From positions 1 through 64,000 of the forward strand of contig CAMFBH010000001.1 of assembly GCA_945948515.1 (NCBI GenBank): 64,000 bases of DNA, read 5' to 3'. The position numbers and the translations under genes are program-made. The notes beneath the pieces are model-generated. The model saw only the letters and a list, made by a program, of their open reading frames with translations, was not told where the DNA came from and ran no database searches. Origin of the DNA: an uncultured Clostridia bacterium. Lineage in GTDB: Bacteria; Bacillota; Clostridia; Oscillospirales; Acutalibacteraceae. Positions within the stretch are counted from its first letter, which is position 1. Every line of letters starts with the position of its first letter. This document shows, one piece after another, positions 49,163-57,098 of this stretch.

Positions 49163-50222
49163 TAACGGAAACCTCCGCATTTTCCAGCACAAGATACCTG
49201 CCATGCATAGGCGTTATAACGCTTGCATCGGCGCTTGTGCTTGATATATAGAATTCAATAAAATCACTGCAATCAATGGAATTTGAAAGCTTACTCAGGC
49301 TCAACGGTTCTCCTATTTTACAGGCGCTGAAAGCATCTTTAATTTTTTGAGTAATTTCTTCTTTAACGAACTGCGCGCTTATGCTTCGCGGAACTATTGC
49401 CTCAGCTTTAACAACAACTCCCTGAGGGAGTGCCTGAGCAATAGAAATATAAGCTCCCGCAAGCTGTGTTATTCCTAACATTTCTTTAATTTGCGCCTTC
49501 GTTTCATCGCTTAAGCTTCCCGAAAGCGTTCTCACAAAAACATAAAGCACATTCGCTTCAACAGCACTCGGAATTGAGCAGTCGAAAACATCTTCAATCG
49601 TCAAAATTGATTCTGCAATTGATGATGCGTTAATGCCGTTTTCCCTGATTTTATAGCTGTTAAGAATTCTTTTTCTCAAAGACTCATCTGTTTCGTTATG
49701 TGCTCCGCCTATGAACGGATTTTCGTTTGTAACTCCACTTACGGAAACGGGTGGATTAACCATTGCCGTTGCTTCGTTTTTTGAAATGTTAAATTCATCG
49801 CCTGCCTCAAGCGCCTGAGCTTTAACCGTTACACTCAGCTCACCTGCCGGTATCACTCCGTTTTCAACCGTTACAAACTGTATATAAGGTCTGCTTGCAA
49901 CACAAACGCATGAGCCCTCGGGTATTTCCGTGTCGCTCTCCGACGGCTCGGATAGCGAAAAGGTCAGTTCTCCGTGGGCAAGGCTCTCCTTTTTTCGTTC
50001 AATCTCCCTCATCGCCGCATGATAATCAAGATATTTTCCCGAAGCGGTTTGAACAAACGCTTGCTTTAAAACATAATCGCCGTAAACATTAAGAGCATAA
50101 AGCTCGCTTGCAAGCGCCTGAAATCTCGCTCCGAGGTCGGATAAATCATCAACATTTCTGTTGCACTTTTCGTAAAACACGGTTTTCATTTTTTCAAGAA
50201 TTTCATTGTATGTTGCGCTCAT
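49152..50222 (-). CDS. Baseplate J-like protein (XkdT)
   Basis: Baseplate wedge protein of 356 aa. The N-terminal LSDLGARFQALASELYALNV and the conserved central block ENPFIGGAHNETDESLRKRI are hallmarks of the gpJ family (PF04865). Overlaps gp25 upstream (ATGA) and gpI downstream, which indicates a coupled baseplate module. Intact length and motifs. Confidence 0.92.
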   Translation of the reverse strand: MSATYNEILEKMKTVFYEKCNRNVDDLSDLGARFQALASELYALNVYGDYVLKQAFVQTASGKYLDYHAAMREIERKKESLAHGELTFSLSEPSESDTEIPEGSCVCVASRPYIQFVTVENGVIPAGELSVTVKAQALEAGDEFNISKNEATAMVNPPVSVSGVTNENPFIGGAHNETDESLRKRILNSYKIRENGINASSIAESILTIEDVFDCSIPSAVEANVLYVFVRTLSGSLSDETKAQIKEMLGITQLAGAYISIAQALPQGVVVKAEAIVPRSISAQFVKEEITQKIKDAFSACKIGEPLSLSKLSNSIDCSDFIEFYISSTSADASVITPMHGRYLVLENAEVSVNVE

Positions 50223-50542
50223 ATATTCACCTCGGCAATCCTTTCATCGTCATTAATAAGAAGATTAAAAACAAGCTTTTCGGAGGTTGAGCAAACGCTT
50301 TTAACAACAACTCCGTCAAAGCTGCTCAAAGCCTGCCTTGCAAAGCTGAGCAAGTATTTATCAAAAGGCTCTTTTTCGGCAGAAGCAAATCGCATTCCGA
50401 AATCCTTATTAGGATAAAATGCTCCTCTCTGAGCAACAAGGCATACTACCGCATTTTGAAGCATCTCCTCAATCTGTTCAACTGTTTCAAGCTTTGATTC
50501 GCTGTTTTGGGAATAATCTCCGTTTGTAAGTTTTTCCGTCAC
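50219..50542 (-). CDS. Baseplate wedge protein, gp25/DUF2634 (XkdS-like)
   Basis: A 107-aa protein. The segment VVCLVAQRGAFYPNKDFGMR resembles the gp25/XkdS family (lysozyme-like fold without activity) that forms the first baseplate wedge. The GTG at 50542 is chosen because GAGGAG precedes it at 7 bp and the upstream gene ends there; the frame continues upstream to 50563. Overlaps the gpJ start. Confidence 0.82.
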   Translation of the reverse strand: MTEKLTNGDYSQNSESKLETVEQIEEMLQNAVVCLVAQRGAFYPNKDFGMRFASAEKEPFDKYLLSFARQALSSFDGVVVKSVCSTSEKLVFNLLINDDERIAEVNI

Positions 50543-50546
50543 TTTA

Positions 50547-50900
50547 TCACTCCTCAATTTCACCGTATCGATTTATAATAAGTCCGTTTATAACAACGCT
50601 GCCGTCGTTTCTAAGCCATATTTCGGCTCCGCCCGCTGATTTTATTTTTATTTCTCCGGAGGGAAGAACGCCTGTTTTCATTCTGCTTCCCGAAACAGCG
50701 CCTCCGCTTTCCGTGCGAACAAGCAGCACTTCCTCACCTGCGGGAGCAGTATATGTGTAGCCGTACGGAGCATAGCACGGATAATCCCTGCCCGAATCGG
50801 TTGCGCTTGCCTCTATTCCGTCGCTGCTCGAAAGAGTAACGGTTCCCTGCTGGGAGAGCTCACTCGGTTTTTTCTGCGAAATAGTTTTACTTATCCACAT
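50547..50900 (-). CDS. Baseplate spike protein, Mu gp45-like
   Basis: A 117-aa protein with a short N-terminal part, a central YGYTYTAPAGEEVLLVRT block (OB-type, as in Mu gp45), and a C-terminal repeat pattern (IKIKSAGGAEIWLRNDGSVV, INGLIIN). That pattern is typical of membrane-piercing spike trimers. The start at 50900 follows AAAGGAG and overlaps the end of the gpD gene. It occupies the place of XkdR in PBSX-type order. Confidence 0.75.
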   Translation of the reverse strand: MWISKTISQKKPSELSQQGTVTLSSSDGIEASATDSGRDYPCYAPYGYTYTAPAGEEVLLVRTESGGAVSGSRMKTGVLPSGEIKIKSAGGAEIWLRNDGSVVINGLIINRYGEIEE

Positions 50901-51828
50901 AATTAATCTCCTTTGCATCAATCTCACGGTAAAGAAGCAGCTTCGTTTGTTTTTTATTTTCATTTTGAGTAAACACAAACCGTGAAACAAGATATTCTCC
51001 GCTGCAAAAGCTTGGATAAATCACTCTTTCAAGAAGCGAAAAATTATTATATCCGATTAGAGTTACCTCAAGCTGATTGTATTCCGAAAACGAGGAGCAA
51101 AGCTTTTTATGAGCGGAGCTTTCTCTCTGCCATGGCGGAAGTCCCGAAAGATTAATAAGCCTTTTTCTGCTTATTCCTTTTTCCGAAGCGCTTCTGCTTT
51201 CAAGATGATATGAATAGCTGTCTGAACCGTTTATTTTGTAAACAATATCGGAAATCAGTTCTCCTCTGTTGATAATCTGCTTTGCGCCGGATATCCTGAA
51301 GCTCTCCAGATTTCTTTGGTTATCGGAAGGCTTCAGAATTTTCATCTCGTTTTCGGGAGTAACCGTAAGGTTTCTGCCGGAAAAGGCATAAACAAAGTTG
51401 TTCATAGCGCCGTAGCACGAGGTGCCTTTTTGAATATCATATGAAACCTCGGAAAACAGTCTCTCGGTTTTGTTTATAAATCCGAAAGGCTTTGCAAACA
51501 TCATGAAAAGCTGAGAAAAGCAAGGCTTAAAAAGCATCTGCGGCTGTGCTTCATTATCAACCAAAAGACAGGCACTGCTTCTTGCATAAACGGTAATAAT
51601 GAATTCATCAGAGTATATTTCTGCGCTCTGAGTGTCAACAAAGCCGTTGAAAACAATTTTGCTTTCCTCAAACGCTTTAATTGAATTGAGCTCGGGCGGA
51701 ATTTCCTTGCTTCTGAATTTAACGCTTAAGCTGTCGCACGGAGCGTCAGCCGATTTTACAAGCTCACAAAAAAGTATGCTCCCAATCTCATAGGTGCTGT
51801 TATCAAGAGCAGTAGCAATAATTTTCAT
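50887..51828 (-). CDS. Phage late control protein D / baseplate hub (XkdQ-like)
   Basis: A 313-aa hub protein. Features such as FNGFVDTQSAEIYSDEFIIT near the N-terminus and the GYNNFSLLERVIYPSF and GEYLVSRFVF blocks near the C-terminus fit gpD/XkdQ, which forms the baseplate hub below the tail tube. It overlaps the LysM gene upstream by 4 bp and the spike gene downstream by 14 bp. Confidence 0.82.
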   Translation of the reverse strand: MKIIATALDNSTYEIGSILFCELVKSADAPCDSLSVKFRSKEIPPELNSIKAFEESKIVFNGFVDTQSAEIYSDEFIITVYARSSACLLVDNEAQPQMLFKPCFSQLFMMFAKPFGFINKTERLFSEVSYDIQKGTSCYGAMNNFVYAFSGRNLTVTPENEMKILKPSDNQRNLESFRISGAKQIINRGELISDIVYKINGSDSYSYHLESRSASEKGISRKRLINLSGLPPWQRESSAHKKLCSSFSEYNQLEVTLIGYNNFSLLERVIYPSFCSGEYLVSRFVFTQNENKKQTKLLLYREIDAKEINYVDK

Positions 51829-52340
51829 TTGAGCATCACCCTTTCTCCCTCGTTAACGGAAAACGGGTCTGAAAAATCATTCAGCTCAACAATTTTTTCT
51901 ATCGCCACACCCGTTCTGTTTGCAATATGAAAAAGGTTTTCGCCCGATAAGGCATAAGTAAAACCGAAATCATAAAGTGACTTTGAATCCGGCTTTGACT
52001 GAATAAAAACAAAAGAGTATTTCACACTGCCTTTGTCTGCACTGATTTCGTAGCTTAGATTTTTAAAAAACGCTCTGAGCGGTGAAAACTCGGGAATAAA
52101 AAGCTCTCCGTCGCCTTTTCTTTGCTGAAGCTTCTCAAGTCTTAAAATCTGCCAAACGGCATCTTTTCCAAAGAACTCGCCCTCGCCCTCAATAATTTTA
52201 GCACCGTTTGATGCTTCAAAATAATGCTCAAATTCTCCGAGCTCTATGGACTTATTCATTCTTTTTTCGGAACTTATCTTGAGCGTTTCGGGATTAGAGT
52301 AAAACTCCGTGTTTTCAAACATCAATTTTATCATTTTCAA
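51825..52340 (-). CDS. LysM-domain baseplate/tail protein (XkdP-like)
   Basis: A 171-aa protein from the TTG at 52340, chosen because GGAGGAG precedes it by 8 bp; ATG at 52334 and GTG at 52349 are alternatives. The C-terminal 45 residues form a LysM module (YALSGENLFHIANRTGVAIE, ending GERVMLK). In PBSX this gene (xkdP) follows the tape-measure gene; here no tape measure is present. The N-terminal part (about 1-120) matches no fold I recognise beyond XkdP-like proteins. Confidence 0.8.
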   Translation of the reverse strand: MKMIKLMFENTEFYSNPETLKISSEKRMNKSIELGEFEHYFEASNGAKIIEGEGEFFGKDAVWQILRLEKLQQRKGDGELFIPEFSPLRAFFKNLSYEISADKGSVKYSFVFIQSKPDSKSLYDFGFTYALSGENLFHIANRTGVAIEKIVELNDFSDPFSVNEGERVMLK

Positions 52341-52345
52341 AAAAA

Positions 52346-52444
52346 TCACTCCTCCGAAAAGCCGTTATCATATCTTCTTGAATCGCTTTTAAAATATTCG
52401 CTCAAATCATTTGCCTCGGTGAAGGTGCTTTTAATTTCCTCCAA
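52346..52444 (-). CDS. Small 32-codon ORF at the place of the missing tail genes
   Basis: A TTG start at 52444 is preceded by GGAGGTG at a good distance. The product begins MEEIKSTFTEANDLSEYFKS, is acidic, and ends at 52346. It overlaps the upstream gene by 14 bp and lies 5 bp before the LysM gene start. In PBSX-type order this junction would hold the sheath, tube, chaperone and tape-measure genes. It could be the stub of one of these or a real small protein. Not recognised. Confidence 0.6.
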   Translation of the reverse strand: MEEIKSTFTEANDLSEYFKSDSRRYDNGFSEE

Positions 52445-52850
52445 AGAAATCACCTCCGTTTTCGGAATAGCCTCGGCAAACAAAAGAAAGCTCGCAAACA
52501 AGGCAAAGCGTTGCTTTATCCCAGTGAAGCTTTCCTCTTTTACTGCTTGTAACAAAATCAAGAGAAGAAAGAGAATTAAATAACTTTTCTGTCTTTTCCT
52601 CCGCTTTTTCGCCTCCGAAAATTTGCGGAGAATAAAGCGTGCAGGAAATTTCAAGTGCCCTTGAGCAGATATCTTCTCCGAGAGAAGCCTTCCTTTGCTC
52701 CGACGATTCAACCGAAATCACTGCGCAATAACGACTTTCGTTTGTTATTCTTTCGGCATAAGGAAACGAAAAAAATGCACAGCCTTCGGCTTCATCAAAG
52801 CAATTTTGAGCCTTTGCTTTAAAGAGCGACAACGCTTCAACCTGCGTCAT
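52431..52850 (-). CDS. Putative tail terminator / neck protein
   Basis: A 139-aa protein with no distinctive motif. Its size, position after two connector-type genes, and beta-strand-rich C-terminus suggest the tail-terminator or tail-completion slot. It overlaps the preceding gene by 14 bp and the 32-codon ORF by 14 bp. Identity is inferred mainly from gene order. Confidence 0.55.
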   Translation of the reverse strand: MTQVEALSLFKAKAQNCFDEAEGCAFFSFPYAERITNESRYCAVISVESSEQRKASLGEDICSRALEISCTLYSPQIFGGEKAEEKTEKLFNSLSSLDFVTSSKRGKLHWDKATLCLVCELSFVCRGYSENGGDFFGGN

Positions 52851-53196
52851 TAATTTCAGCTCCTCTCAGCCTTCTGAGAATTCCCCAGTGATAAACAATC
52901 CCTTCAGCGATTTCGACTCTTTCTCTTTTTTTGAAGCAGTATCTGTCATTATCCTGAATAACAACACAGTTTTCCGAAAGGCTCATAATGTCCCTGTCGT
53001 ACGGACCTATATAAATAAAATAATCTGCCGAAGCTAATCCTGCGGCGGTAAAGGTATCCTCAAAATTGGTTTTATTCTTTCGCCATGTTTGCTCAACAAC
53101 CGCCTTAAAAGGAGTTGAAATCCATTCGCCGTCCGAAAGATAAACCTTTTTGCCTGCAACGGCAAGCTGTTTTTTTATTGATTTTGCAATATTCAT
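52837..53196 (-). CDS. Putative head-tail joining (stopper) protein
   Basis: A 119-aa protein in the position of a head-closure/stopper protein. YIGPYDRDIMSL and a C-terminal basic HWGILRRLRGAEI tail resemble small phage head-tail joining proteins. It begins one base before the connector gene stop, and overlaps the next gene by 14 bp. Confidence 0.6.
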   Translation of the reverse strand: MNIAKSIKKQLAVAGKKVYLSDGEWISTPFKAVVEQTWRKNKTNFEDTFTAAGLASADYFIYIGPYDRDIMSLSENCVVIQDNDRYCFKKRERVEIAEGIVYHWGILRRLRGAEINDAG

Positions 53197-53553
53197 TTAA
53201 ACACCGATAAATGCAAAGCCTTCATCGCCGATAATATCAGCACATTCGCCCTGTGCACAAAGAAGCAGGGCTTTTGCATAATCAACTAGCTTTTCACTGC
53301 TTGTAATCTGAACATCTCCGGCTTTAAAAGAAACAACCGCGTTTGCGGAGTTTTTAACAAGAGATATTGTGTAAAGCGCCTTGCACACAGCAAGATTTAT
53401 CACCCTGCTATCCTGCTCAAACTCGCTGTTGTTAAGAGCGGCAGATGCACTCTCACACGCAGAATTAATTTGAATTTCAAAGCCCGAAGCCTCATCTTCA
53501 TCTATTGCGCCCATATATATAAGCGCGTTTTTTACGGTTTCGGCATTAATCAA
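53197..53553 (-). CDS. Head-tail connector (gp6-like) protein
   Basis: A 118-aa mostly helical protein in the connector slot after the major capsid gene. The pattern INAETVKNALIYMGAIDED followed by alternating helices is typical of gp6/DUF3199-like adaptors that sit under the portal. It is separated from the capsid gene by a strong non-terminator hairpin. Confidence 0.65.
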   Translation of the reverse strand: MINAETVKNALIYMGAIDEDEASGFEIQINSACESASAALNNSEFEQDSRVINLAVCKALYTISLVKNSANAVVSFKAGDVQITSSEKLVDYAKALLLCAQGECADIIGDEGFAFIGV

Positions 53554-53581
53554 AGCATTGCTTCCTTTCTTTTAGATTTCT

Positions 53582-53606
53582 GCTTCTCCCCAAAACGGGG
53601 AGAAGC
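53582..53606 (-). other. Intercistronic hairpin after the major capsid gene
   Basis: A perfect 10-bp G/C-rich stem (53606-53597 with 53591-53582) with a 5-base loop lies 9 bp past the capsid stop. No T run follows on either strand, so it is not a classic terminator. It may protect the upstream mRNA or cut down downstream expression, as expected for a capsid protein needed in hundreds of copies. Confidence 0.7.
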
Positions 53607-53614
53607 GATAATAA

Positions 53615-54607
53615 TTACTCGGCAGAAATAATAACCGCCTTAGTTGCGTCGGAACAAATCGGTGAAAATCCGGCAATTGATGTAATTGCGGCTCTTTCAA
53701 GCTGGCGGTCAATGATTTTATCATATTCAACGCTTACATCTCCTGCCTTAACCATTTCGAGAGCATAATTCTTATCTATTCCGAGAAGGAAATCGCCTTC
53801 GTTGACAGGCGCCTTAACAATTTCTGCACCGAGAGGTGTTATAAGCTTACCGGTTGCATGGAAATCAAGTCCTGCGTTTGAATCTCTGAACTCGGGAAGC
53901 ATAAGGATTTTTTCAAGAGTTGAAGCATTTGAAATAACAGTTGTGAGAGTATAAGGGTCAAACTTATTCCAAAGCTCAACAATTGTTTGATAATCAATCT
54001 GAGTTTTAGTTGAAACTTCAATGTCTTCATTCTCCGTTAAGGCACTAATTGCATCAGCAGAAAGGTCGCGCGCAATTTGAGCGCCGATTTGCTTTAATGT
54101 TACGGTAAAAAGGTCAAGTCGCTGGAATTTAAGAGCCTCGTAGGTTGCAACAAGCATTCTTCCTCTCTTTTTAAGGCGAACAAGCTCCTCTTTTGTTTTA
54201 ATAACCGTTTCGGGAATTACCGCTCCCTCTGCAACCTCGGCAAGAGTTTTGTCCTCTTCTTCCGGACAGCTTTCAATGGTTCTGTAATCAAAAGAATCAA
54301 TGTTTGTTGTGGTTGCAACGATTTTGGAAAGGATATCGTTTTGCTCCATTCCCTGGCGCACGGCTCTGTTTATGTATTCGGGGAAGAGAACTGCCGAATC
54401 GGTGGTCTGGAAAAATTTATCAACTCTGTCAGACTCTTCCGAATTAACCTTAATATTAAATCTTTTGAGCTGGCGCTGAAACGCATCAAGTCCCTCGAGC
54501 TCGGTTCCGACATAGTTTTCCGAAGGGTCGATTTCCTCAAGAGATTTTGTAAATCCCTTTGATGAGGTGTAAAGCCCTTTATCGAGTTTTATATTGTCAA
54601 ATGCCAT
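53615..54607 (-). CDS. Major capsid protein (HK97-type fold)
   Basis: A 330-aa coat protein. After an N-terminal arm of about 70 residues come blocks such as KFFQTTDSAVLFPEYINRAV and ELVRLKKRGRMLVATYEAL, the latter being the P-domain helix region. A beta-rich C-terminus with LEMVKAGDVSVEYDKII follows. It forms the capsid shell. The gene is intact and placed after the protease and decoration genes, the usual head-module order. Confidence 0.85.
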   Translation of the reverse strand: MAFDNIKLDKGLYTSSKGFTKSLEEIDPSENYVGTELEGLDAFQRQLKRFNIKVNSEESDRVDKFFQTTDSAVLFPEYINRAVRQGMEQNDILSKIVATTTNIDSFDYRTIESCPEEEDKTLAEVAEGAVIPETVIKTKEELVRLKKRGRMLVATYEALKFQRLDLFTVTLKQIGAQIARDLSADAISALTENEDIEVSTKTQIDYQTIVELWNKFDPYTLTTVISNASTLEKILMLPEFRDSNAGLDFHATGKLITPLGAEIVKAPVNEGDFLLGIDKNYALEMVKAGDVSVEYDKIIDRQLERAAITSIAGFSPICSDATKAVIISAE

Positions 54608-54632
54608 TTATTCGTACCTCCGTTAATTCAAA

Positions 54633-54977
54633 TTAAAGTATAAAGCCTACTATTTTTTTTACGGTGTCAACCTTAAGAACCTTGTAGGCAACAAGTCCGT
54701 CCGCCTTTGTTTTCACACTGCCGTCGCCGTTTGCACAAAGCCTGCACACACCGCAGGAAGGAGCGGCGCTTGCAAGGTACGGTAGCTCAACATAGCCTTT
54801 AACCTGAACAGCGCACATTCCTCCATGATTTTTGCTTAAAACTCCGATGATTTCATCACCGCTTCCCGCCTGCTTAAGTGAACCGTCATTATTAAGGCTT
54901 ACCGGCACACCCTCGGGAATTGAAGAGTTGCCTCTGAAAGTAAGAACACTGTTTTCGTATCCCTTAAAAGAAATCAT
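54633..54977 (-). CDS. Capsid decoration protein (DUF2190-like)
   Basis: A 114-aa beta-rich protein with GVPVSLNNDGSLKQAGSGDE and a closing VLKVDTVKKIVGFIL strand, typical of the small head-stabilising proteins encoded next to the major capsid gene in clostridial phages. Twelve bp after the protease gene. Confidence 0.7.
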   Translation of the reverse strand: MISFKGYENSVLTFRGNSSIPEGVPVSLNNDGSLKQAGSGDEIIGVLSKNHGGMCAVQVKGYVELPYLASAAPSCGVCRLCANGDGSVKTKADGLVAYKVLKVDTVKKIVGFIL

Positions 54978-54988
54978 AAATAATCCTC

Positions 54989-55951
54989 CTAAATTTTAAA
55001 TTGTGAATTGTCCTTGGGCTCACGGTTCTTCTCGTGAGAAAGCTGGAGCTCAACGGGCATAATTTTTGAGGCTCTTTTTGAAAGAGCGGATTTAAAGCTT
55101 AATAGCTCATCTGAATTCATTGACTGAGCAACGCCTCTGAACATTTCGCTGTCAATCTCGGGAATTGAGAGTGCACAAAGCTTAGTAACCTCGTTAACAA
55201 GACTGTTCTTGTATTCCTTACCAAGCTCTGCCTCGCACTCGAGCTCGGTAATATACGCGCTCAGCTTATTTGCTTCTTTTTTTGTGAGAACAAGTTTTTC
55301 GTTTACCTGTTCAAGACTCTTTTTGATATCATCCATGGTTGATTCCTTTCCTGAAAACGACTTTGTAACTCCTGCGTTTCTCTGTGCCGGAACAGCAACA
55401 AAGCTCCATTCGTAGGCATCGGTTGCATCAAACAGCGTAAAGGTGCAAAGCTTATTTCCGTAGGTTTTGCCTTTAATATGCTTGCACTCACCGCTTTTTC
55501 TCGTTTTTCCGCAAATTGAGCAACGCGAATCTGCAAGTGAACAGGAAACGGAAACCTCTTTTTTTATTCCGGCGTCAATCTCTTTTATTAAGGATTCATT
55601 GTCTGCCGTTCTGACCATATATGCCCTCGCCTTCAGGCAGTAATAATCCTCACCGTCCGAGGTTTTTTTACCCTCGGCTTTTTCAACGCATGTTTCAAAA
55701 ATTCTTGCAGATTGATTGCTGCTTTTTGCACAATGGTCAAATATACCCGTTTTACCTTTAAAAAGAATTGCAAGCTCATCAAGAGCAGATTTAGAAAACT
55801 TTTCAAAATCCCTGTCGATTTCATTGTCGCAAAGAACAACTCCGAAAACAAAAAGCTCGCTTTCATCAAATTCACGCCTTGTGTATTCGCTTATTTTCTC
55901 AAGGTCGCTTTTACTTGGTGAAAAGGATTTTTCAATATATCCCTGCTTCAA
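54989..55951 (-). CDS. Prohead protease with scaffold-like tail
   Basis: A 320-aa protein. The N-terminal half is an XkdF/HK97-type prohead serine protease: FGVVLCDNEIDRDFEKF and the catalytic-type block GIFDHCAKSSNQSARI. It has a zinc-like insertion CSICGKTRKSGECKHIKG. The C-terminal part (about 215-300) is predicted coiled coil, suiting an internal scaffold. The TTG at 55951 follows GGAGG, and its codon overlaps the portal gene's stop region, so the two are coupled. Confidence 0.85.
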   Translation of the reverse strand: MKQGYIEKSFSPSKSDLEKISEYTRREFDESELFVFGVVLCDNEIDRDFEKFSKSALDELAILFKGKTGIFDHCAKSSNQSARIFETCVEKAEGKKTSDGEDYYCLKARAYMVRTADNESLIKEIDAGIKKEVSVSCSLADSRCSICGKTRKSGECKHIKGKTYGNKLCTFTLFDATDAYEWSFVAVPAQRNAGVTKSFSGKESTMDDIKKSLEQVNEKLVLTKKEANKLSAYITELECEAELGKEYKNSLVNEVTKLCALSIPEIDSEMFRGVAQSMNSDELLSFKSALSKRASKIMPVELQLSHEKNREPKDNSQFKI

Positions 55952-55952
55952 G

Positions 55953-57095
55953 TCATTCCTCCTCTCTTTCGATTTTTTCTGCCTGAGCGTAATAAAGCCT
56001 TGCTTTTGCAAACTCGGTTTCATCCTGAAGCGTTATATCATCCCAAATAACCTCTGCGCTCGGTGAAAAACCGTTTAAAATTAAAAATGTGTTGGAAATT
56101 TTTTCAATAACCGGCGTTAAAACTCTGCGATAGCTTTCAAGCTCGCTGGTTAAAATATCCGCCTGCTGGGCGCTCATTCTTTCCGTTGTTGACCAATTAA
56201 GTCCGAACACAAACGGTGGAAGTCCTGTTTTTGCAACAATCTGTTCAAGAAGCTGGCGTACGGGTATCTCGGAGTCAAGAATTTGATTGTCGGCACCTAT
56301 AACCTTAACCGAAACATCACCCACTGCAACAAAATCCTTAACCGTGTCCTTAGACTGCATTGCCTCCTGCCACTGGCGCGCCATCATATTTGCCCTTTCC
56401 TTTGCAAATGAGCGCTCCGAAACATCGCCCTGGGGCTTATATGTAACGGCATAGCGAAGGTTTCCTACTCTTTCCCAATTTGTTCCTATCGTGTTGTAGA
56501 TTTTTAAAAGAATATCCGAAATAAAAGGAAGTCCTCGAAGAAGGCTTGTTCCCGTAAGACTTCCCGGCTCGGGATTTAGAACGGAATAAAGAATAAGCTC
56601 GGGATATTTCAGCGCTTCTCCGGAAAAGGAAGAATGGCTGTAAAATTCAATATCGAGCGAATTTTTTGCTCTTTTCACATCAACCGAATCGGGCTCACCG
56701 TTATAAAGCGCATAAAACTGACCGTTTGAAATAACCATTTCACCGATTGCGCTTCCGTAAGTCAGTAGTTGGTCAAGATAAGAGCAAACGAAGGAATTAA
56801 TGCCCGTTTGATTTCCGCCCACATTAACCGTTTTCAAAAAATCCGAAAGGCATCTGTCTGCATTCTCGTTTCCCGTTTCAACGCTGAAGCCCTCGGCAAG
56901 CCTTATAATTTTACAAATTGCCGCATCAATTATCGGAACAGCCTCTCTGAGTGCTGCATAAACGCGCGCTTCTGAGCTTTTCAGAACAGCCCTTCCCGAA
57001 AGCTCATAATAGGGATGATTAGAGCTTTTTGAAGTTTGAACAACAGCCGTTTCCGTTGAAGCCGTGTTGCTTTTTTTCTTGCTGAATAATCCCAT
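55953..57095 (-). CDS. Phage portal protein
   Basis: A 380-aa portal protein: EAVPIIDAAICKIIRLAEGF in the N-terminal part and the conserved NWSTTERMSAQQADILTSEL block, as in XkdE/PBSX-type portals. It forms the dodecameric DNA gate of the head. It starts 3 bp after the large terminase gene ends and is coupled to the protease. Confidence 0.9.
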   Translation of the reverse strand: MGLFSKKKSNTASTETAVVQTSKSSNHPYYELSGRAVLKSSEARVYAALREAVPIIDAAICKIIRLAEGFSVETGNENADRCLSDFLKTVNVGGNQTGINSFVCSYLDQLLTYGSAIGEMVISNGQFYALYNGEPDSVDVKRAKNSLDIEFYSHSSFSGEALKYPELILYSVLNPEPGSLTGTSLLRGLPFISDILLKIYNTIGTNWERVGNLRYAVTYKPQGDVSERSFAKERANMMARQWQEAMQSKDTVKDFVAVGDVSVKVIGADNQILDSEIPVRQLLEQIVAKTGLPPFVFGLNWSTTERMSAQQADILTSELESYRRVLTPVIEKISNTFLILNGFSPSAEVIWDDITLQDETEFAKARLYYAQAEKIEREEE

Positions 57096-57098
57096 TTT

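Noticed and set aside
52346..52711. A 121-codon open frame overlapping the putative tail-terminator gene
   Set aside because: Its first 90 codons are a shadow of the gene in another frame. Only the last 32 codons have a proper start and binding site and were kept.
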